Assembly: GCF_029961185.1 (NCBI RefSeq)
Contig: NZ_JASBQQ010000001.1
Coordinates: 310,001-374,000 of the forward strand
Direction of reading: 5' to 3'
Length of the DNA: 64,000 nt
From: Albidovulum aestuarii
GTDB lineage: Bacteria > Pseudomonadota > Alphaproteobacteria > Rhodobacterales > Rhodobacteraceae
A program made the position numbers and the translations under genes. Positions 42,791 through 51,163 of the stretch are shown here, one piece after another (within the stretch, counting starts at the first letter, position 1; every line of letters starts with the position of its first letter). The notes under the pieces were generated by a model. The model saw only the letters and a program-made list of their open reading frames with translations, did not search any database and had not been told where the DNA came from.

Positions 42791-44013
42791 TCGATATCCC
42801 GGTAACGGTTTGCCACACGCTCGATCCGGCTTTGCGACGGCTTGCGGTCGCGGAACCGGGCGGCAAGCGTCTTCGGTCCGGCAGTTATGCGAAAGTAATC
42901 ATAGTCGCCTGGTCGGTCGAACGCGCAAAGATACTGGAAATGCAGCCGGAAATACCGCCGCTTCAATGCCTGCCAACGTTCGGGGCTGAGGGTCTGGGTG
43001 AAGGCAGCCGAGATTACGAGGGGCCATCGTTTGTTGGGTGGCGCGACACCGGTCACGCTGACCGGATCACACAGCGCGAAAGAACAGCCGTCACCGGGGG
43101 CCGTGACATCGACCCATGCCAATTCATCACGCGCCGAAAGGAAGGCGAGATCGGCCCTCAGCCGTCGCGCGCACGGCAGGAAGGCAGCCATCGGCACCAC
43201 ATGGCCGAGCGACAGAAACCCCAGGGCTGGCCCCGATGCGGGCACCCTGCCCGACCGGATCAGATCGGCCAGAACCGACACGGCCAGATGCGCGCCGGAG
43301 GAATGCCCGACAACCAGCACCTCGTCCCAGTCCTCCTGCAGTGCGGCCACGACGCGGTCCGTAAACTGTGCCAGCCGCGCCTCAAGCACGGCCGGATAGG
43401 CGCCACCCTCCTGTGCCGTGAACGCGTAATCATGCATCAGGTAATAGGCATAGATCCTGCCATCGAGCGCCCGGAACCGCCAAAGGATCGCCCAGACGAG
43501 CAGCGCGGCCCCGATCCAGCCAAACCCGCCCGGCAATCCAGCCGCCGCAAGACCACGGCCCAGCAGCAGGGCGGCGCCCCAGCCCGCCGCAGCCGCGATG
43601 AGCAATTGAAGCAAAAGTACCACCACAGGATAGAGCGCCGCTATGGTGGGACCCTTTCTCAGCTGCATGACACGGAAAATCACACCCGAAGCGACATAGA
43701 TCCATGCGGTTTTCAGAAGCTGCCCGTAGGTCGCAGCAATCCCTTCAGCCATCGAAGACCGGACGATGTCGGACCAGACCAGAACCTCGATCTCCGCCTG
43801 AGTTTCGCCGTCCTCCATGCGGCCGGTGACCTGCCATCCGTGAGCATGGCCGGGACGCTTGGGGCCAAGCACAACTTCATATCCGGAAATCTCGGACTGG
43901 GCCTTGGCTTCGCTGCGGTAAAGCTCGCGGTAGCGACGCGGATGAAAGGGGTCGTAACCGGGGATGTAAAACACCCGCCGGCGCGCAACCTTGTCCCGGT
44001 CTCCGCGCTGCAT
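42787..44013 (-). CDS. Membrane-embedded alpha/beta-hydrolase-like protein
   Basis: A 408-aa protein. An N-terminal soluble start (RRVFYIPGYDPFHPRRYREL) precedes two to three membrane segments (about residues 120-175). The catalytic part has the nucleophile elbow VVGHSSGAHLAVSVLADL, so Ser-based lipase or esterase activity is likely. The Asp and His of the triad cannot be assigned confidently. The stop overlaps the P450 start, and joint action on a lipid or hydrophobic ester is a reasonable inference. Confidence 0.75.
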   Translation of the reverse strand: MQRGDRDKVARRRVFYIPGYDPFHPRRYRELYRSEAKAQSEISGYEVVLGPKRPGHAHGWQVTGRMEDGETQAEIEVLVWSDIVRSSMAEGIAATYGQLLKTAWIYVASGVIFRVMQLRKGPTIAALYPVVVLLLQLLIAAAAGWGAALLLGRGLAAAGLPGGFGWIGAALLVWAILWRFRALDGRIYAYYLMHDYAFTAQEGGAYPAVLEARLAQFTDRVVAALQEDWDEVLVVGHSSGAHLAVSVLADLIRSGRVPASGPALGFLSLGHVVPMAAFLPCARRLRADLAFLSARDELAWVDVTAPGDGCSFALCDPVSVTGVAPPNKRWPLVISAAFTQTLSPERWQALKRRYFRLHFQYLCAFDRPGDYDYFRITAGPKTLAARFRDRKPSQSRIERVANRYRDIE

Positions 44014-44101
44014 TCCTTTGCCGCCTGCCGACTGCCTCTGTTGCAGGTGATGCTAACGAAGAATAACCGGCATTACCAATCAGGAACCGCGCGCTTCAGG
44101 A

Positions 44102-44935
44102 TCAGAGATCCTGGCCCGCAAGCACGGCCCCGGCGGCCCGGCCCAACTGCCGTGACACATCCTCAAAAACGGTATCGTATCCAGAAAACAGCGCCCGGTT
44201 CAGGTCACGCCCGGCCTCGGTTTCGGAAAAGTCGATGTACTCGCCAACTTCGGCATCGGTCAGCGGCGCATAGGCCATGGCGAGATAGGACAGGATCCAT
44301 ATCTCGGTTTCCTCGCGAATATCGCGCTCCTGCCCCCAGATTTCGCCGATGATCTCATCCTCAACCATCGCCGACGGCAACGCGCCCGCATCAGCCAGCC
44401 CGAGGTAAAAGGCATAGTTGGCATTCAGCCCGCCGGTTACGTTCGCCTCGACAAGATCGTTGGTCGAGACGAACTCTTCGATCAGCTCAAGCCGGGGATC
44501 GGCGGTCTCGCGCATCTCCTCCAGTTTCGCCCGGCTCGCCTCATCGACAGCTTCGTCCAGAAGGGCGCGGCGAGCCGAGATCTCCAGCGCGACGATCCGC
44601 TGCCCCAGATCGGACGAAAAGAAGTCCAGCATCGCAGGAACATCGCCATCTGACGCATCCAGCGCAGCCGCGAACGCTTCGGAGAATCCATCGACCATGC
44701 GCCCGGTCTCATAAATACCAGCGACGGCGTCATTCCAGCGGGCGCCGCCGCTGCCCGGAAACATGTCGGCTTCCAGATCGCGCCCATAACCAAGCCCCTC
44801 CTCGGTCATCACGGCGAAGACCTCAGGCAGTTTCAAAGCCGCATTCAATGCCGCGACATCAGCGTCTGCGGCGCGGCAGAGCCCGGGCAGAGAAAGCAAG
44901 AGTGCGACAAGTGGCGCTGCGGCAGGTCGGAACAT
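44102..44935 (-). CDS. Secreted DUF2059-family protein
   Basis: A 277-aa protein with a Sec signal peptide (PLVALLLSLPGLCRAADA, cleaved after residue 22 or so). The helical body carries DUF2059-like repeats (ALDASDGDVPAMLDFFSSDL and GQRIVALEISARRALLD in the first; YIDFSETEAGRDLNRALFSG in the second). The function of the family is unknown. It is a single gene; ATG 44935 has only a GGGGATC stretch upstream. Confidence 0.8.
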   Translation of the reverse strand: MFRPAAAPLVALLLSLPGLCRAADADVAALNAALKLPEVFAVMTEEGLGYGRDLEADMFPGSGGARWNDAVAGIYETGRMVDGFSEAFAAALDASDGDVPAMLDFFSSDLGQRIVALEISARRALLDEAVDEASRAKLEEMRETADPRLELIEEFVSTNDLVEANVTGGLNANYAFYLGLADAGALPSAMVEDEIIGEIWGQERDIREETEIWILSYLAMAYAPLTDAEVGEYIDFSETEAGRDLNRALFSGYDTVFEDVSRQLGRAAGAVLAGQDL

Positions 44936-45097
44936 GGATGATCCCCGAAAGAGTGAAGCCTACACCTAGTCATATAGGACGTCTCTGCCAAGAACCCGGC
45001 GTCGTTGTTGAGATGCGCCGAGGCCCCGTCTTGCAAAAATACGGGTTGCACTGCCGTGCGCGGCCCGCTAAATCCCGCCCAGAACGACCCCTGACGC

Positions 45098-45187
45098 GGA
45101 GAGGTGCCGGAGCGGTCGAACGGGGCGGTCTCGAAAACCGTTGTGGGTGTGAGCCCACCCAGGGTTCGAATCCCTGTCTCTCCGCCA
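45098..45187 (+). tRNA. tRNA-Ser (anticodon CGA)
   Basis: A 90-nt class II tRNA including an encoded CCA end. The acceptor stem GGAGAGG pairs with TCTCTCC, the anticodon loop CTCGAAA gives CGA (reads UCG), and the long variable arm TGTGGGTGTGAGCCCACC is a serine feature. The T-arm is CAGGGTTCGAATCCCTG. No integrase or duplicated 3' end is next to it, so it is not an occupied attachment site here. Confidence 0.95.
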
Positions 45188-45234
45188 TATCCCTCAGAAT
45201 AGTCCGAACCCTTGGCGACCTGTGTGCCACGCGA

Positions 45235-46377
45235 TCAGTAGCCGGGCGACCCAAAGCTCGGCACCGGGCCATTCACCGCCTGCAAACGCTCCAGATTTAT
45301 GATCGTCGACAGCATGATGCGGTCCTGACTCCAGTCGCCGGGTTTCTGTATGGCGATCGCGGCGGTCAAGGTAATCGCGACAAAGGGTGCGGCCAGCACG
45401 GCGAACACCAACGTTGGATTACGTTCCGCCCTCCCCTCGATCACCCTGATCATCCGGCGTTTTAGAAGCGCCGCCGCGCGTCCGCCGAACAGCCCACCTT
45501 CGGTTCGTACCAAAGCCACGGCAGGCAGTTCCACAGCGATCAACCGGCGCGGACGCAGCCCGTCATGGCAGACACGCAGCAGACAGTCGCAATACTCAGC
45601 CACGCTGTAGCCCCGCCGCATCAGAATCTGGCGGTCACACGAGAGTTCGCGCAACTCCTCTACCTGCCGTTTCCAAAGATGGAAGGCCGGGTTCCAAAAC
45701 AGGAACGGCTGGATGAGACCAAGGGCGATTTCCCATTCGACATCGCCCTGCCGCAAGTGCTGCAGCTCGTGCCCGAGCGCGATCTTCAGATCCGCCTCGC
45801 GGGCGAGCATGGCTGAGGGCAGGACCACGATCCGGGACCGGAACCCGCGAGTCGAGAAAGGCACGCTGACCGCGTCCGACAACCTGAGTTCCACCTGTCC
45901 GATCCGACGCCAGACATAACTCTCGGTGATGATGCGGCGGAGCCGGGCGAAAGACAGGACAAGGCGCGCCGCGAAGAGGGTGAAGCCAAGTGCGAGGAAG
46001 ACGGCGACGCCCTGCCCGACCGGCCCGGCCATGACTTGCGCCAGGTCGCCCCGGAAGCCCAGAAGCCGTTCGAGGTCGGCCGGATTCATCTCAAACCGGC
46101 CCTGAAGGTATTGCGACAGAACGAAATCGGTCAGATTCACCGAGTTTTCAGGAGCGACATAACCCGCCTGCATCGCCATCGAGAATAGAGCGACGAAAAG
46201 CGGGCTGACGATGACGGCAAGAAAGATGGTCCTGAGCAGCCTCAGCCGCGCGGTGACCGCGTGACCAAGGCCGGCGATGTTGAGAATTCGGGCGAAGACC
46301 GCCCAGACGAGGCAGGTGAAAACCAGAAGTGCGTTGACCTCGATATAGGCGCCGAAAAGGGTGCTAGCGTTTGTCAT
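45235..46377 (-). CDS. M56 (BlaR1/MecR1-like) membrane metallopeptidase
   Basis: A 380-aa protein with four membrane segments and the zinc-peptidase motif GHELQHLRQGDVEWE (HExxH with the distal Glu). The C-terminal sensor (penicillin-binding) domain of BlaR1 is absent, so the signal is unknown. ATG 46377 lies inside the end of the blaI-type gene (14-nt overlap), giving translational coupling. It would be the protease that inactivates that repressor. Confidence 0.85.
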   Translation of the reverse strand: MTNASTLFGAYIEVNALLVFTCLVWAVFARILNIAGLGHAVTARLRLLRTIFLAVIVSPLFVALFSMAMQAGYVAPENSVNLTDFVLSQYLQGRFEMNPADLERLLGFRGDLAQVMAGPVGQGVAVFLALGFTLFAARLVLSFARLRRIITESYVWRRIGQVELRLSDAVSVPFSTRGFRSRIVVLPSAMLAREADLKIALGHELQHLRQGDVEWEIALGLIQPFLFWNPAFHLWKRQVEELRELSCDRQILMRRGYSVAEYCDCLLRVCHDGLRPRRLIAVELPAVALVRTEGGLFGGRAAALLKRRMIRVIEGRAERNPTLVFAVLAAPFVAITLTAAIAIQKPGDWSQDRIMLSTIINLERLQAVNGPVPSFGSPGY

Positions 46378-46756
46378 CCCTGAGCCTCTTGTCAATCAGC
46401 GCCCGAATCTCGTCGAGCGCCTCTTCCGACAGGTCGTAATCGTCGACCAGCCGCGCAACGAGTGTCGCGGGCGCATTGTCGAAGAGTTTTTCGGAAAGGT
46501 TCTTCAGCGAACGCGACTGATAGGTGTCCTTGCTCAGCGTTGCTGTATAGAGAAAGGTCTTGCCCTGTTTCGTACTGCTGACGAAACCCTTTTGTTCAAG
46601 GATGCGCAGGATCGTTGCGGCCGAGGTATAGGCAAGCTTGCGCGCGGGCGCGAGTGCCTCTTGCACCTCCCGCACGGTCGCCTCGCCAAGGTCCCAGAGC
46701 CGGGACATGAATTCCAGCTCCACCTCGGTCAGGAATTTGGTTTTCTTGTCGCTCAT
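46364..46756 (-). CDS. BlaI/MecI/CopY-family transcriptional repressor
   Basis: A 130-aa winged-helix repressor. LTEVELEFMSRLWDLGEATV, then AYTSAATILRILEQKGFVSS, is the family DNA-binding core, followed by KTFLYTATLSKDTYQSRSL. It forms a two-gene unit with the M56 peptidase. No beta-lactamase gene is in the window. The controlled genes are unknown. It starts 78 bp downstream of the glycerol operon end on the same strand. Confidence 0.9.
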   Translation of the reverse strand: MSDKKTKFLTEVELEFMSRLWDLGEATVREVQEALAPARKLAYTSAATILRILEQKGFVSSTKQGKTFLYTATLSKDTYQSRSLKNLSEKLFDNAPATLVARLVDDYDLSEEALDEIRALIDKRLRDDKR

Positions 46757-46834
46757 TTTTTGGTCTTCCCGATCCAGCTCGATCCTCGGGACCTTTCTAC
46801 TAAGCTTTCCACATTTCTCAAAACGGAATGCGTT

Positions 46835-47233
46835 TCAGACCTTCCAGAAGCAGAACACGCCCCAGCCGATGGAAATGGCCAGCGGCCACCAGAGTGGCAT
46901 GCCGATCAGTCCAAGCCAGGCCATGAAGATGTAGGAAGTGCCGAGAAGCGTGATGAACAGCCGGTCGCCACGCGTCGTCGTCAGGCCCAGCACGCCCTGC
47001 CGTTCATCCCCGCCCGGGCGGCGGATTTCCAGCACTGTAAGAATGCCCATGGCGGTGAAGATGCCGATGAAGACCAGAAGCGTCGCCGGTGTCCAGGCCA
47101 TCCAGAACGAGGGCCAGAGCGGTGCCGTCCAGGAAAATCCCTTGTCCTCGGTCTGGCCGAGATTACCCCACCCCGCCGTCTGGGCCGTGGCGGCCAGAGG
47201 CATCAAGGTCAGAAGGAATGTCAGGAGCCGCAT
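46835..47233 (-). CDS. glpU: DUF2160-family membrane protein of the glycerol ABC operon (GlpU-like)
   Basis: A 132-aa protein with a signal-like N-terminus (LLTFLLTLMPLAATA) and three further membrane segments (ATLLVFIGIFTAMGILTVLE, FITLLGTSYIFMAWLGLIGM, WWPLAISIGWGVFCFW). The ATG at 47233 overlaps the permease stop by one base. DUF2160 genes are regular members of rhizobial and Roseobacter glycerol ABC operons (glpSTPQUV). The precise role is not known. It is the last gene of the operon. Confidence 0.8.
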   Translation of the reverse strand: MRLLTFLLTLMPLAATAQTAGWGNLGQTEDKGFSWTAPLWPSFWMAWTPATLLVFIGIFTAMGILTVLEIRRPGGDERQGVLGLTTTRGDRLFITLLGTSYIFMAWLGLIGMPLWWPLAISIGWGVFCFWKV

Positions 47234-48030
47234 CAAACCCTCCCCAGGGCAAAGCCCTTGGCGATGTAGTTGCGCACGAACCAGATGACGATGGCGCCGG
47301 GAATGATGGTGAGCGTTCCGGCGGCCGCCAGCAGTCCCAGTTCGTACCCCGCCGAAGACGCCGTGCGGGTCATCGTCGCGGCGATGGGCTTGGCGTAGAC
47401 CGCCGTCAGGGTCTTCGCGAGCAGGAGTTCCACCCAAGAGAACATGAAGCAGAAGAAGGCCGCGACGCCGACACCGGCCTTGATCGTCGGCAGGAAGATC
47501 TGCGTGAAGAAACGCGGGAAAGAATAACCGTCGACGAAGGCGGTCTCGTCGAGTTCCTTCGGCACACCGCCCATGAAGCCTTCAAGGATCCAGACCGCGA
47601 GCGGGATGTTGAACAGGCAATGCGCCAGCGCCACCGCAATATGGGTATCGAATAGCTCCATCGCCGAATAAAGCTGGAAGAAGGGCAGCGCGAAGACCGC
47701 CGCCGGGGCCATGCGGTTTGTCAGGAGCCAGAAGAACAGCTGCTTGTCGCCGAGGAACCGGTAGCGTGAGAAGGCGTAAGCCGCGGGCAAGGCGACGGTG
47801 ACGGAGATCACCGTGTTGATCGTCACGTAGATGATCGAGTTGATATAGCCCCAATACCACGTCGGATCGGTGAAGATTGTCCGGTAGCTCGCCAGCGTCC
47901 ATTTCTGCGGGAAGAGCGAGAAGCCGCCGAGGATCTCTTGCGTGGTCTTGAAGCTCATCGCCACCAGCCAGTAGATCGGCAGCATCAGAAAGATGATGTA
48001 GAGGATCGGAATGATTGATCTTTTCTGCAT
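47233..48030 (-). CDS. glpQ: ABC glycerol transporter permease, GlpQ-like
   Basis: A 265-aa inner-membrane permease of the MalG type with six membrane segments and the EAA loop KELDETAFVDGYSFPRFFTQ. The N-terminus (IIPILYIIFLMLPIYWLVAM) and FSLFPQKWTLASYRTIFTDP are typical of sugar-polyol permeases. It lies 9 nt after the GlpP-like gene and overlaps the DUF2160 gene by one base. Confidence 0.88.
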   Translation of the reverse strand: MQKRSIIPILYIIFLMLPIYWLVAMSFKTTQEILGGFSLFPQKWTLASYRTIFTDPTWYWGYINSIIYVTINTVISVTVALPAAYAFSRYRFLGDKQLFFWLLTNRMAPAAVFALPFFQLYSAMELFDTHIAVALAHCLFNIPLAVWILEGFMGGVPKELDETAFVDGYSFPRFFTQIFLPTIKAGVGVAAFFCFMFSWVELLLAKTLTAVYAKPIAATMTRTASSAGYELGLLAAAGTLTIIPGAIVIWFVRNYIAKGFALGRV

Positions 48031-48039
48031 GATGATCCC

Positions 48040-48903
48040 CTATTTCACATCGTGCCGCGTCATCAGCGTGTAGAAAAGCCACGAGACGAAGAGCGTGATG
48101 GCAAAGTAGATGAGCGACATCGCCGCCGCGGGCCCGAGGTCAAACTGCCCAAGCGCGATCTTGACGAGGTCGATGGAGAGAAGCGTGGTCGAATTGCCCG
48201 GACCCCCGCCTGTCAGCACGAAGGGCTCGGTATAGATGTTGAAGCTGTCCATGAAGCGCAGCAGGACCGCGATCGTCAGCACCTGCTTCATCTTTGGCAA
48301 CTGGATGTAGCGGAAGACCGCCCAGTTCGACGCACCGTCGATCTTCGCCGCCTGATAATAGGCGTCGGGGATGGAGACGAGGCCGGCATAACAGAGAAGC
48401 ACGACGAGCGAGGTCCAGTGCCAGACATCCATGGTGATGATCGTGACCCAGGCGGCAAGTGGGCTGCGGGTCATGTTGTAGTCGATCCCAAGGACGTGGT
48501 TCATGAAATAGCCCAGAAGGCCGATATCGGGCAGGGTGAAGATGTTCCACATCGCGCCCACGACGTTCCACGGGATCAGCATCGGCAGCGCCATGGTGAC
48601 AAGGCAGACCGGCACCCAGAAGCCCTTGCGCGGCATGGAAAGCGCGATGATCACGCCCAAGGGCACCTCAATGATCAGGATGAGGAAAGTGAAGAGGAAC
48701 TGGCGACCAAGGGCGGCGTGGAAGCGTTCTGAGCGCAGAATATCCTGAAACCAGCCGAGCCCGTGCCAGAAGAACTGGTTGTTGCCGAAGGTTTCCTGCA
48801 CCGAATAGTTGACCACGGTCATCATCGGCACGAGCGCGTTGAAGGCGACGAGGATTAGAACGGGAAGGACGAAGAACCACGCCTTCTGATTGACCTTGCG
48901 CAT
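48040..48903 (-). CDS. glpP: ABC glycerol transporter permease, GlpP-like
   Basis: A 287-aa permease of the MalF type. Six membrane segments follow a short N-terminus (AWFFVLPVLILVAFNALVPM), and the EAA loop is PDAYYQAAKIDGASNWAVFR. It starts with ATG overlapping the stop of the GlpT-like ATPase (TGATG). It forms the transmembrane pore with GlpQ. Assignment to glycerol follows the operon composition. Confidence 0.88.
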   Translation of the reverse strand: MRKVNQKAWFFVLPVLILVAFNALVPMMTVVNYSVQETFGNNQFFWHGLGWFQDILRSERFHAALGRQFLFTFLILIIEVPLGVIIALSMPRKGFWVPVCLVTMALPMLIPWNVVGAMWNIFTLPDIGLLGYFMNHVLGIDYNMTRSPLAAWVTIITMDVWHWTSLVVLLCYAGLVSIPDAYYQAAKIDGASNWAVFRYIQLPKMKQVLTIAVLLRFMDSFNIYTEPFVLTGGGPGNSTTLLSIDLVKIALGQFDLGPAAAMSLIYFAITLFVSWLFYTLMTRHDVK

Positions 48904-49982
48904 CAGGCGGCCCTTTCCTGTTTGGTGGCGATCCAGCCATCGCGGTAAAGCCGTGTCTGGTCAGGACGGAAGGTCAGATGAACGCTCTCGCCCTGGCCCG
49001 GCGCCGCGCCTTCTACAATGGCGCTGACCTTCGTATCGCCTGCCACGGCCTCGACCACGGAATGGCGGCCAAGATCCATGACCTTACGCACCTTGGCCGC
49101 GATGCCACTTGGCCCCAGCGTCACATATTCCGGCCGGACGCCGATCTCATGGCGCCCCGCGCCGGGCGCCACCGCGCCTTCAAGCGCGATCTGCTGGCCC
49201 GCGAAGAAGGCCGCCCCATCGCGCAGTTCGGCAGGCAGGACGTTCATGCCTGGTGAGCCGATGAAATGGCCGACAAAGGTATGCGCGGGCCGCTCGAAAA
49301 GGTCGACGGGCGTGCCGATCTGCACCACCTCGCCCTCCTGCATCACCACGACCTGATCGGCGAAGGTCAGTGCCTCGGTCTGGTCATGGGTGACATAGAT
49401 CATCGTCACCTTCACCTTCTGATGCAACTCTTTGAGTTTGGAACGTAATTTCCATTTCAGATGCGGGTCGATGACGGTCAGCGGCTCATCGAACATGATG
49501 ACATTCACGTCGTCGCGGACAAGGCCGCGCCCCATGGAAATCTTCTGCTTGTTGTCGGGCGAAAGATGCGCGGCGCGGGTCCCTAGCATCTCGGTCACAT
49601 CGAGCATTGCGGCGATCTCCTCGACGCGGGCCTTCACGCGGCCTTCGTCGACGCCACGGTTGCGCAGCGGAAAGGCGAGATTGTCGTAGACCGACATCGT
49701 GTCGTAGATCACCGGGAACTGGAACACCTGCGCAATATTGCGCTGGTCGGGCGGCAGGCCGGTCACATCCTTGCCATCGAACAGGATGCGCCCCTCGGAC
49801 GGATGCAAAAGACCCGAGATGATGTTCAAAAGCGTGGACTTGCCGCAGCCCGAAGGCCCGAGCAGCGCATAGGCGCCGCCATCCTGCCAGTCGAGATCCA
49901 GCTCCTTCAGCGCGTAGTCCTGCGGCCCTTTCGGGTCGCTCATGTAGGAGTGGCGGAGCCGGTCGAGGGTAATCTTGGCCAT
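48903..49982 (-). CDS. glpT: ABC glycerol transporter ATPase, GlpT-like, with a divergent signature motif
   Basis: A 359-aa ATPase. It has Walker A GPSGCGKSTLL and Walker B VIMFDEPLTVIDPHL, with an H-loop YVTHDQTEAL and a C-terminal TOBE-like regulatory domain. The ABC signature reads LSPDNKQKISMGRGLVRD instead of LSGGQ-QR, so this subunit's signature site is degenerate. In this operon type the two different ATPases act as a heterodimer, so one catalytic site may be weak. ATG 49982 was chosen; the longer frame to 50096 overlaps the upstream gene. Confidence 0.87.
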   Translation of the reverse strand: MAKITLDRLRHSYMSDPKGPQDYALKELDLDWQDGGAYALLGPSGCGKSTLLNIISGLLHPSEGRILFDGKDVTGLPPDQRNIAQVFQFPVIYDTMSVYDNLAFPLRNRGVDEGRVKARVEEIAAMLDVTEMLGTRAAHLSPDNKQKISMGRGLVRDDVNVIMFDEPLTVIDPHLKWKLRSKLKELHQKVKVTMIYVTHDQTEALTFADQVVVMQEGEVVQIGTPVDLFERPAHTFVGHFIGSPGMNVLPAELRDGAAFFAGQQIALEGAVAPGAGRHEIGVRPEYVTLGPSGIAAKVRKVMDLGRHSVVEAVAGDTKVSAIVEGAAPGQGESVHLTFRPDQTRLYRDGWIATKQERAA

Positions 49983-49992
49983 GCGCGGGTCC

Positions 49993-51057
49993 TCAGGCGG
50001 CAAGCGCGCCATCGGGCGCGAAATAGAAGCAATGGGCGGGGTCCATGAAAAATTCATGATCTTCGCCGACACGGTAGGGATGGACGCCCGAGGCAAGCGA
50101 AACCCAGGTATCCTCCCCCATGCGGAAATGGGCGGTCGATTCCGACCCTGAAAGCTCGGTGATCTGGATGGTGCCCGTCATCGCCACATGCGCCTCGTGC
50201 AAGCGGATGGGGCTGACATAGTTCGGGCGGATCGCGACGGTATAGGCGCCGTCCTTCAGGCCCGCCGCGGCACCCGAGAGAGTCCAGCCGACACCGTGGC
50301 CCAGCTCCATCCGGTCACCTTTCTTGATGACCGGGGCAGAATTGATCGGCGGGTCGGAAAAGACCCGGGCCGAGGTCAGCGTATTGGGTTTGCGGTAGAT
50401 CTCAGCCGTCGGCCCGAACTGGGTGACGTGACCGTCCTGCATCAGCGCGGTCCTGCCGCCCAGCATCAACGCCTCGGCCGGTTCCGATGTGGCATAGACG
50501 ACGACCGCGCCGCGCCCTGCGAACAGCTCCGGCAACTGATCGCGCAATTCCTCCCGCAACTTGTAGTCAAGGTTGGCGAGCGGCTCATCAAGGAAGACGG
50601 CGGTCGACTCCTTGGCGATGGCGCGGGCCAAAGCGGTGCGTTGTTGCTGCCCGCCCGACAGTTCATGCGGGCGGCGGTTCAGCATGGGGCGCAGTTGCAG
50701 CACATCCGCCGCTGCCTCCACCCGCCCCTGAATCTCCGACTTGGCAATGCCTGCGACCCGCAAGGGGGAGGCAATATTGTCGAAGACCGTCATATGCGGA
50801 TAGTTCACGAAGAATTGGTGGACGAGGCTGATATTACGCTTCTGGGGCGACATCCCCGTCACGTCCTGCCCGTCCATCAGGATCTGCCCCGACGCGGCCC
50901 GGTCGAGCCCGGCCATCAGCTTGATCAGCGAGGTTTTGCCCGATCCCGTCTCGCCCAGAAGGACGTTGAAACGTCCCGGCTCCAGCACGAGAGAGGTTTC
51001 CTTGATATGCGTCACCTGCCCCACGCGCTTGGTGATCGCCTTCAGTTCCAGCGCCAT
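49993..51057 (-). CDS. glpS: ABC glycerol transporter ATPase, GlpS-like
   Basis: A 354-aa ATPase with Walker A GETGSGKTSLI, canonical signature LSGGQQQRTALARAIAKEST and Walker B TAVFLDEPLANLD. The usual His-loop position reads VVYATSEPAEAL, with Ser in place of His (ATSEP instead of THDQ). The C-terminal TOBE-like domain follows. Partner of the GlpT-like ATPase; the two have complementary alterations in signature and H-loop. It is separated from the binding-protein gene by two strong hairpins. Confidence 0.87.
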   Translation of the reverse strand: MALELKAITKRVGQVTHIKETSLVLEPGRFNVLLGETGSGKTSLIKLMAGLDRAASGQILMDGQDVTGMSPQKRNISLVHQFFVNYPHMTVFDNIASPLRVAGIAKSEIQGRVEAAADVLQLRPMLNRRPHELSGGQQQRTALARAIAKESTAVFLDEPLANLDYKLREELRDQLPELFAGRGAVVVYATSEPAEALMLGGRTALMQDGHVTQFGPTAEIYRKPNTLTSARVFSDPPINSAPVIKKGDRMELGHGVGWTLSGAAAGLKDGAYTVAIRPNYVSPIRLHEAHVAMTGTIQITELSGSESTAHFRMGEDTWVSLASGVHPYRVGEDHEFFMDPAHCFYFAPDGALAA

Positions 51058-51098
51058 GTCCCCTCCCCGAGGTGTCGCTTGTTTTCATTGGTGGGAAT

Positions 51099-51150
51099 GG
51101 CCGGGGCACCCTGGCCCCGGCCCGGTCCCGCCCGGTTAGACCGGACGGGA
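51099..51150 (-). promoter_or_regulatory. Two intercistronic hairpins between binding protein and first ATPase gene
   Basis: A perfect 9-bp stem (GGCCGGGGC at 51099-51107 paired with GCCCCGGCC at 51114-51122, 6-base loop) and, just upstream in the transcript, a stem around CCCGTCCGG/CCGGGCGGG at about 51127-51150. Both lie in the 106-nt gap after the binding-protein gene. They probably stabilise that mRNA or cause partial termination, so that the binding protein is made in excess. No U-run is seen. Confidence 0.6.
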
Positions 51151-51163
51151 TTGTATCAGGACC

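Noticed and set aside
45098-45187. tRNA-Ser as an island attachment site
   Set aside because: No integrase or displaced 3' copy is nearby; flanking genes are ordinary core-type genes and the only integrase is 33 kb away.
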